64,000 bases of DNA from Undaria pinnatifida (lineage: Eukaryota > Sar > Phaeophyceae > Laminariales > Alariaceae). Below the pieces are notes generated by a model that did no database searches, was not told the DNA's origin, and saw nothing but the letters and a program-made list of their open reading frames with translations. The DNA is taken from positions 11,131,219 through 11,195,218 of the forward strand of contig JABAKD010000014.1 in the NCBI GenBank assembly GCA_012845835.1, in the 5' to 3' direction. Positions 56,233 to 64,000 of the stretch are shown in pieces (the first letter of the stretch is position 1; every line of letters begins with the position of its first letter). The translations under genes and the position numbers were made by a program.

Positions 56233-57121
56233 GCTAACTACTACGACCTCTAACCAGGGTTGAAGATCTTAGACTGACTACTGACTAGGTGCAGTCAGTC
56301 CCTCCTAACCCCGGTGCGAAATGCTAGAAGTGCCCACGCAACAGAAGTTCTTGCTCACGCTTCGGCTTCTAGTGCCGGAATGAAAGGAGTTTGGAGCGTC
56401 GGAAGCGGGATCATCCTGCTGGCGCCCAGTTCAGCTTGTCTGAATATCTGAAATGTCTTGATTAAAGAGACCTCCTCCAGCCCAATAAGATGTGACCAAA
56501 GTCGTACTTTGAAAAATGAGCACGTGGGGGGCACACGTAGGCTTTGAATCCATAATTTTTAAGCCTATTTTGTATAGGAGGGGGGGTGGGTATTAATATA
56601 TTGTTGATAATCAGCAAAAAAGTGCTGATTTGGCCATTGATTATTTCCATTGACTATTTGTATTTACCCTGATTAATTAATCATGATTGTTTGATTATTT
56701 GATTGATACTCATATGCGTGTATTTTACACTTGTATATTCTTACTATTTGTATGGCGTTTAGTATAGTCGACCAAAATAAGATGTACCAGGTACCACCTA
56801 TAGAATAATGATAAAATCAAGACGGTTTAAGCCATGAGTTTACATCATGATTGTTTTTTTTTAGCTGATTCCATACGGTATTCATATGGGAGGGGTTATG
56901 TTCCATGAGTTTTAGGAATATTTTTCAAATTTTGATGGTGTCTGTTTTTGGCGAGCGGCGTCTAGTGAACTGAGGAACACCGATGGACTTAAGGGAGAAG
57001 AACGACTAACAGGGGGGACCATAGATAGTGCAATCGCATAAGTAAGTACTACTGGAGTTCGGGAAGGGGCAGTCGAGATTGGTAGCTGGCTTGGGCTCCT
57101 GCTGTTGCTTGTCTGCATGCC
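56233..57121. promoter_or_regulatory. Divergent intergenic region
   Basis: 889 bp between the M1PDH start (minus) and the next gene start (plus), AT-rich in 56570-56940. Both promoters should lie here. No specific element can be assigned. Confidence 0.45.
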
Positions 57122-57545
57122 ATGCGGGCGCTACTCGCAGTCGTTCTCATTGCGGTAGCAGCCCCTGAAACTTCCGGGATTCAACCTACCCGCGAGGGGG
57201 CGGTTAGTGCTTGCCCAAGCTTGAATCCTGCCGAGCGCAAACGGCAGTCGCCACGGCTTACACCGCGACCCAGTGCAAGGCCACTATCATTGCACCAGGA
57301 TGGTGTTATCCTTGGCTCCAGCTGTCCATCCGCAGCACAGGATCTGCTGGCTAGACTGCCCAGTCGCGGAGAGGCGAACGAAGGACTGCAACAGCTAAGG
57401 GGGGGCGAGAAGAACAGGGATTCCTTGCCGAGGAGCACAACGCCGAGCGCTGTGCACAAAAGCGTTGCAGGCAACTTGGCAGCATGGACTGTGATTCTTG
57501 GTGCTGCACTCATTTGCAGCCGTACAAAACTCAAGGACGAGGAAG
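57122..57545 (+). CDS. Exon 1 of the unknown gene: signal peptide and membrane span
   Basis: ATG at 57122. The alternative end at 57589 uses donor gtacgt. Confidence 0.55.
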
Positions 57546-60500
57546 GTGCGAGATACATGACACAGCACCTTGATATTCTGCTTGCACACGTACGTTCTAT
57601 AAGCTACTACTGTGCCTACTGCTGTGACCCACTGCTGTTACATACTGACATCCAAATCACGCAAGCAGTATGTTGGCGTTGTACACAATATTGCTGCACT
57701 CGGCTGGCAGTACAGCAGCTCCAGATAATGCGTGGACGTGGAGCTACTATGTACGTTGTTGTTGTTGTTGTTTTCTCACATTAACTACGTATGCGCACCT
57801 GTTGTAAAATACTATCATCCGGATAAGCTACTGCGCGGACTGATATACGTATGTATCCTACTGGCACCCAGATATATCAGCAGAATGTTGGTGTTGTAGA
57901 GACTGTGGATACAACAACCCCAGCTGCTACCGCATGCACGCAGAGCTACTGCGCGTACCGCTGTTCAGTATGCTACTGATATCGATATACTGATCAGCAG
58001 TATGTTGGGGTGTTATTGTTGTACTCGGCGAGCTGTACTTAATTTCAGAAAGATGCTGCTCGCGCGTGGAACTATGATATTGCGCCTACAGGTGTAAAGC
58101 AGTAGCCTACTGAAATGCGGATGCACATACACATCAGCAGGTCGGTGTTGTATTGCTGTTATTTGCACGTTGAGCTACTGCGCGTACTGCTGCACAGCAG
58201 CAGTGTTCTATTGGCATCCGGATACCCATCAGCAGGTTGATGTGTTGTTGCGCTATTAATACCTGGTACATCTCAGCATTGCTGCTGTCATGATAAACGG
58301 TGAAAACTTCAGATTTGAACTACGAGTACTGATGGCTGTACTTGCTGTGGGAACTCGTGACTCTTACGCGATGGTGGGTAGTTCTACTCAGCAGTAACCA
58401 AGGTGCTGGACTCGAATATATTAGTATAGAAATAACAATAATGCTGGTATCAATACGGCAGCTGAACAATCTAGGGATGAAAAACGCCGTATAAAATTAT
58501 AGCACGAACATATCGAAGCAATAGCAATGAAAACATTGCAATACAACCATTAGCAGGAGCAAATAAATATAGACAAATGGCAGTAGCAGTAGCAATAGCA
58601 ATAGCAATAGCAATAGCGATAGCAATAGCATTAGCAATAACACTAGCAGTAACTATATCAAAATGGATAACAATAGCAATTCAATATCAAATTTGCAACA
58701 CAGTAGACTAAGTCAGTACGCAGCACAAGCAATATCAATAGCAATAGCAAATGCAGTACCAATGGCACAAGCCTCAACAATGGCAATAGCGATAGCAATA
58801 GCTAACAGTAACGGAAGCAAATATGTACGACCAAAATTAGTTGCGATAGCGCCAGCAATAGCTACATTCGCAGCAATAGCACAGCAGCAGCAATATGATA
58901 GCAATACTACTACAGCAAGATCGCCATGCGGTACGTAGCAACAACAGCCAAGTAGCCACAATGTATCCGTACCTGGTACTGGTATTATAGCAGTACAAGC
59001 AGCAATAGTGACATCATTGACCAATACCGCCGGATCAGTATCAACAGCAACGATTCAGCAACACCTGTAGCAATAGGAACATATTGTAGAGAACGTTGCG
59101 CTTCAAGGCTGCAAGGGTATGATGCTGGCACTACTGTTATAGCGTACATCCTTGGAGGGGTACAACAATACTTCTGGCCAGCGCTTGACCACATCGACTG
59201 TCCACCGTTGCTCAAGCGCACGTACGTGTGCCCCCATGCCCCCATGCCTTAAAACTTCTAAATGAAACTGGTGAAATGTCGTCCTCGTGGCGCTGTGTTC
59301 GGGCGAATAATCAGTTAACCTTCGACCAGTACCCCAACCGACTAGTACACTGTTGATAATACAGGTACCTTTACGAATGGCGTCGTCGGTAGGACATGGG
59401 TTTTGGGCGTAGGATCTCAAATTTCACACAGCCCACAATATTAAACTTGCGCTGAAAAAAACGGGAACTTCCGCATGTTGAACCGGGCGACTACTCTCCG
59501 TCCGTCCTCAGAAATTGGAACCGATGGCTTTGACACGTTGGTCCTTATATCCGCCGACCTTCTGAAAATATATCCCGCTGTCCCAGGCAGGGAAAGTCAT
59601 ACGTTACAGCATAAAGCTGAGGTCGAGTGGGTAGTCAGTTCACCTTTTCCAGAAGCCTAACGGCCTAACACCTTGACAACTATGGGCTGCGGTGACGCTG
59701 ATGGCGCGAATCAGGTGATCTTGACTGCCTTCTGCACGCCTATCTATCGCAGGCCAGAACGGCACATAACGGTACAGCCCATGCAGCGCACACAGCACAT
59801 ACAAGTGTTAATTTGTCAGCCGCACCGAGACTCTTCAACCGAGCTCCTACATTTGGGACAATCCTGGACGCTCTGAACGTACTGGACATACTGATGTACA
59901 GCACTTTCTGGGTGTACTAGACTTTCTCAAGCACGGTATGAATGTACTGGACATTATGAACATTCTGAGCAATCCGAACTTTATTTGATCCTTCCGAATA
60001 TTCGAATGTTCTGGATAGTGTTGAAGCAACGTGCATGGGGTCGATGACATCCCAAAGCAAGCCAAATACTGATGGCTCCTACACTGCCGTTGTCGGTAGA
60101 GCTGGGAGCCGGCACAACTTAAGTTGCCAACTTGGTCGGGCTGATAGTGGCTTCCCGGAGGTGCCGACCATCCGACTTATTGGGTTTCCATACTAGTAGG
60201 ATGGACTGTTTAATGAAGGATGCATCTTTTTTTTTTTGGACTTGGCCCCCTCGCCGGGGGCGCTGTAATCATCGTATGATAATCGCGCATGGCAGTAGTC
60301 CGTAGGACCCTGGACCCTCGCATCCCTACAATGCCGGGAGGGAGCACGTCGGGTATTCATCGACCAGGCAGATATTGAGTGCACCAAGAGCGAAGCGCCG
60401 TGGGGTGTTCGCCGAGTCAAGTGGGGAGTGAGCTGCATCCTACTAAAAAAAACGCTTGTGAGGCGGACTTCGGCGCCTTGTGCGTACTTTCTTGCGTATG

Positions 60501-61186
60501 AATGACAGCAGTGTCGAATGTTTATTTATTTTTCCGGCCGTGGCCACCTCCAGAGCAGCAATGGGTATATGGTACGTAATGTAACTGCCTCCTGGGTGCC
60601 TGACCATGTACACACTACGTGTTACGATCATTCCCCTTTTGCCGAGTTTTTAAGGTCCTCCACCTGCACAAAATTTGTATAACTTGACCTCCACCTCGGT
60701 TACCGCAAAAATACAATTCGAAACCCCCTCGACCAGGTGGAGCTAATTTGCTCGCCGGTCGGCTGGTATAAGCTGGCTTTGCACACCGACTTGCCGGCTA
60801 AGGTCAGCTAGTTGGCTCACGACACCTACCGATTAGTTATTAGTTATAAAATCCTGCCGATTCACAGCTCTACCAATTGGCCTTCCTCGAAGGCAGAGGA
60901 ATCGCGGGGATTGTCCTGGTCGTCCATGACCGGCCGCGAGACGAAACAATACTTGTGCGGGTGGTTTGTTCGAACGAACAAAACCCCTTCTAACGAAACA
61001 AGCGTTGCAGCTGAAAGTGACATCCGTGCCGACAACGCTGAAGTGGGACGGTACTATACTCCTGCAGCAGGTGGATTTTTCAGGTCGGGGTTGGGTGTGG
61101 AGATACACCGAGATGGCTTGTATGGCGTAGCCACACTCTCGGGAGTGAGCAACGAAAGTAATCTGAGAGTGGCGCTGCCGAGATGA
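57122..61186 (+). CDS. Three-exon gene, secreted or plastid-membrane protein of unknown function
   Basis: Exons 57122-57545, 59143-59221 and 60868-61186; 822 nt, 273 aa, phases 1 and 2 match. The N-terminus MRALLAVVLIAVAAPETSG is a clear signal peptide. Residues 119-132 (LAAWTVILGAALIC) form a likely membrane span. Exon 2 reads AYILGGVQQYFWPALDHIDC; exon 3 ends VGRYYTPAAGGFFRSGLGVE then IHRDGLYGVATLSG and TGA. No family is recognised. The first donor (gtgcga) is not ideal; a stronger gtacgt after 57589 would need an unseen extra exon. It is divergent from M1PDH, so the two may be co-regulated. Confidence 0.5.
58573..58885 (+). repeat. 6-bp array CAATAG
   Basis: AGCAATAGCAATAG tract of about 300 bp with interruptions, in the first intron of the unknown gene. 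Longer CAGCAGTATGTTGGTGTTGTA-like units fill 57660-58270. Confidence 0.8.
59143..59221 (+). CDS. Exon 2 of the unknown gene
   Basis: Acceptor ctgttatag, donor gtacgt; encodes YILGGVQQYFWPALDHIDCP then PLLKR. Aromatic and proline-rich, clearly protein-like. Confidence 0.55.
60150..60840 (+). mobile_element. Dispersed element copy, long form
   Basis: Homologous ends to 49910-50140. The interior contains a segment bounded by inverted TAGTAGGATG (about 60195 and 60437), possibly a nested insertion. Confidence 0.5.
60868..61186 (+). CDS. Terminal exon of the unknown gene
   Basis: Acceptor gattcacag; phase 2 entry selects the 106-codon frame ending CTGCCGAGATGA. Confidence 0.45.
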
Positions 61187-61189
61187 CAG

Positions 61190-63590
61190 GACTTGAAGGA
61201 TTATAGTGGTGATGAGGCTGTGCCCTCTATACCCAAGTGTTATAGGACCTGGTACCCACAACTACTTTGATTATCTAGGCCAATGCTCCAAATAGTACGA
61301 GAAAATGGAAGAGCCGGTTGCCTTTGGCAGCGAGGGTCGACAACCTTGCGCGGCAGGTTTTGTATCGTATACCAGGTACAAAGTATCCTGCAGCATTTTA
61401 CCGTAGTAATTGCTCCGCGTGTGGTGGATTTCCCTTCCCTCCTATCCCTCTCTTCTTGACCCATTCATTTATGCCTGGTCCTTTTTGTATTCCTTTCTCT
61501 CTAAGCCCATTTACGTATGCTTTTTCGGTTTTCTGTTCGTGCCTCATGGTATTATTGTGTTGCTCTCTGTTCCTTCCTATTGATAAGCAGACTGTTAATA
61601 ACCCTTTTTCTCTTCTCGACTGTCCTTCGATTCCTTCTTGGCCCTTCCCTTCCGTTCTTATTGAGCGATGGCCAAAATCGGGTATACCCGGTGCCTTTGT
61701 GCCCACAATTGGGTACCTTTCTTCTTGTTGAGAGTTCACCACGCCCCCAGGACGCCATCTGATTGGCCAACGCTGGCCTCCACCCAACGACGGCCACATT
61801 TCCGCCGGGTAGACCCGTTTTTGGCTACTCAACCCGCAAAAGGTACCCGATTATTATGCCGGGGGCCCTACCCGATATTGGCCGGGCTATTCGACCACAT
61901 CGGCCCAACGGCCCACCACACACCATCTGAGTTCCACCGGACTTTATACCTCTGTTCCCGACGAAGACGCCCAAGAACCATCTGCTTAATGTCCATGGTT
62001 TGGTTCTCCCGGCCTCTCTCCTCTCCTTCCACTAAAAAGCCACCTAATAACAGCAATCTTAGAGAGGAGGGTCGTAGCTTCGCTCATGGTTTTGTCTCTA
62101 CTAGTGCTGTACTGAGGTGGTTTTTTGGCCAGAATAGAGAAATATCGCGGTTCTTGGCTTTTGCAATTCGTCAGGTTGCAGTTTATGCGATGGACCTCTG
62201 TCCGCTTCAATTATTTTTTGTTTCGCTGTCCTTCGCTGCTGAGTGAACGTAGTTGGCGGATGCCACCTGCGGAGCGATGCGCCTTGTACCACATTCGAAC
62301 ACATACAGCACAAACACTTGCAGCGCACACAACGCATGCATTCATCACGTTTGCCGGGTACAAGTCATTACATGGATACGAAGTATGACACCACACATGA
62401 AACACATGCTTAAGCACACATTTGTGATAACATGCAACATTTTCAACACACGCACCTTCGCACCTACTCTGAGCCCGGGGCTAGCATCGCTTCACACCCG
62501 GCTCAGAAGATGCGCCCATATCAGCATCAAAGAGCGAAGCAGAGCTGTATTAATTGCGCCTATAGCTGATGACGTTCCCATGTCTCTGCTGCGGTTGCAT
62601 GTTACGGTTCGAGTAAGAACATGCATGCCTACACGTCAATAGTAAACCCGATGATATGCCAGTATGCTACAGTATGACCCCAGACGCAGCATGCAACACA
62701 TGCAGTACGTACATCACATTGCACATACAACACATGCAACGCATACAACACGTACAGAGCGCATTTCGCTTGCAACGCATTCACCATACCAGGTATACAA
62801 CACACGATACTAAGGGTCATCCTACCGAACGCCGAAAGTCACGACTCCTGTCAATTTATAACGATTCCTGACATTTCGAAATTCCAAAATGTTACGTTTT
62901 CAAAAAACAAATCACGTTTTTTTGTCAAGAATCCTGACACCAATTTTCATGGAAAGTGTCAAAACGATTCTATCTCAGGATTCTGCTCAAAGTCAGGATT
63001 CCCGACAAATGTCACGATTCGTGAAAATGTCACGTTTGTTGTCACGATTCCTGGCATTTTTTGTGTTCGATGGGAATGGCCCTAAGCGCATACTGCACAT
63101 GCAACACATACTTCCTTCCGTATCGCGTCACATCCAACACGTGCGAAACACATGCAATGTACTCGTATACACTTGTATGCATGAAAGGTCCCCCTTGGGG
63201 ATGGGGTTGACTTGATCATGTCCTTGATATTCTGGGGGCGTCGCAAGTCGAAAAGGGGGAACACAGGCGTTCCAATGATATGTATGGACTACTTCTTTTT
63301 TGCTGCTGATGTTTGCTACGTTTACCTGGCATGAAGTCCGACGGTGCGTGTTTCATTATTGCTGTATTGTTGTATATTATGCTTGCCATCCGACCATATG
63401 CAGTATGACAGATGACTTTCAACGTTGATCACTGATAACATTAACATTCCCTAAAGAAAAGCGTTTCATTGTTTTTTCATCGGAGGTGAAAATGTTATCG
63501 TCGTGGTTCGATCTCCTCCTGCTACTGTGCACCAACTACACACATACACGGTGACTGACGCAAAGGCGAGGGCTTGGAGCACCTCTGCCG
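61190..63590. other. Repeat-rich spacer without a supported gene
   Basis: A 192-codon plus frame (61668-62246) has no domain. ACACATGCAACGCATACAAC-type arrays occur at 62290-62450 and 62685-62815, and a CACGATTCCTGACA-type array at 62835-63060. Confidence 0.45.
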
Positions 63591-63917
63591 TTGTGCCGCT
63601 GCTGCTGTACTGCTGCTGTACTGCTGTATTCATACTGTTGTATTGATGTTGTGGCTGCGAGGCTCAGCGGATTCGCGACAAGTATTACGATCGGCGAAGA
63701 TGTCACGTCTATTTTTGCTCACGATTCGATGACAAGTGTTCTTTGCTCGTTAGGAATGACCTTAACCCCTCCACAACTGGAAGCCCATTGTAAATTACTT
63801 GGAATTAGTACAGGGAATGGTTTCGGGACTCTAAGGAGGGTAACCGCGAGGATGCACTCACGCGATGAAAATGAAGCCTCCGACGCCGCTTTTGATCTTG
63901 GGCCTAAACAAGATTAA
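63591..63917 (+). pseudogene. Possible transposase fragment, upstream frame
   Basis: Open 108-codon frame, protein-like from about 63670 (LTPPQLEAHCKLLGISTGNG, then LRRVTARMHSRDENEASDAA). It stops at 63917, where the adjacent frame takes over with better coding character, suggesting a frameshifted element. Confidence 0.3.
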
Positions 63918-64000
63918 CGCCGTCGCGGTGGGGATTGCGCAGGCCAAAACACGTGGCATTAGTTTCCCCCGCAACACGTTGTGGAGGGCTGGGGACGGGA
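63865..64000 (+). CDS. Partial frame running off the window, helix-turn-helix-like
   Basis: Open from ATG 63865 to the end. Reads INAVAVGIAQAKTRGISFPR then NTLWR, resembling psq/pogo-type helix-turn-helix segments of transposases. It may be the continuation of the frame at 63591-63917. Confidence 0.3.
   Translation, partial: MKMKPPTPLLILGLNKINAVAVGIAQAKTRGISFPRNTLWRAGDG

Noticed and set aside
61011-61130. Separate small exon reading LKVTSVPTTLKWDGTILL
   Set aside because: Would need a 50-bp intron in a region of kilobase introns; the phase-matched longer frame to 61186 fits better.
61668-62246. 192-codon plus-strand gene
   Set aside because: Low-complexity, no domain, no splice or neighbour support.

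Overview
The window looks like nuclear DNA of a eukaryote with large, repeat-filled introns. Two long multi-exon genes can be read through with GT-AG introns and fully consistent splice phases. One encodes a PKA-catalytic-type AGC kinase. The other encodes a mannitol-1-phosphate 5-dehydrogenase (M1PDH) with an N-terminal extension. M1PDH-based mannitol metabolism together with a signal-peptide leader ending in a Gly-Phe junction suggests a photosynthetic stramenopile, possibly brown-algal. That assignment is inference, not proof.

Layout. 613-19571 (+): kinase, 11 exons, 342 codons seen plus stop, with the true 5' exon missing. Its introns hold a TA-flanked DNA transposon (1890-2891), a hairpin MITE (2894-3014), a tRNA-headed SINE (7222-7532), a TRIM-like mini LTR element (12553-12876) and many tandem arrays. 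19572-22400: an array derived from the last kinase exon, then gene-free sequence. 22410-about 27260 (+): an APE-type LINE whose long ORF is broken by one in-frame TAA. 27260-31575: foldback sequence, minisatellites and a GC-rich block, with no confident gene. 31581-37208 (-): a young Copia element with 532-bp LTRs, a 5-bp target duplication and an open 1466-codon polyprotein that lacks the protease. 39618-56232 (-): M1PDH, 16 exons, 575 aa. Its intron 4 hosts a TA-flanked DNA transposon (52819-54111) carrying a Cys/His-rich ORF. 57122-61186 (+): a three-exon gene of unknown function with a signal peptide, divergent from M1PDH. 61187-64000: mostly repeats, with a helix-turn-helix-like reading frame running off the end.

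The most unusual signal is that short segments spanning exon edges (exon end plus splice site) recur as degenerate local copies in adjacent introns of both genes. The affected exons are kinase exons 3, 5, 8, 10 and 11 and M1PDH exons 13 and 15. The last kinase exon's C-terminal codons and 3' UTR have grown into an array of about six units. This suggests that local tandem duplication seeded at exon boundaries is a main route of intron and UTR growth here, and that it creates decoy splice sites. A 9-bp near-palindrome, TACCWGGTA, is also strongly over-represented in introns and spacers.

All exon coordinates were derived by hand from reading frame, splice consensus and family similarity. No transcript evidence or database search was available.
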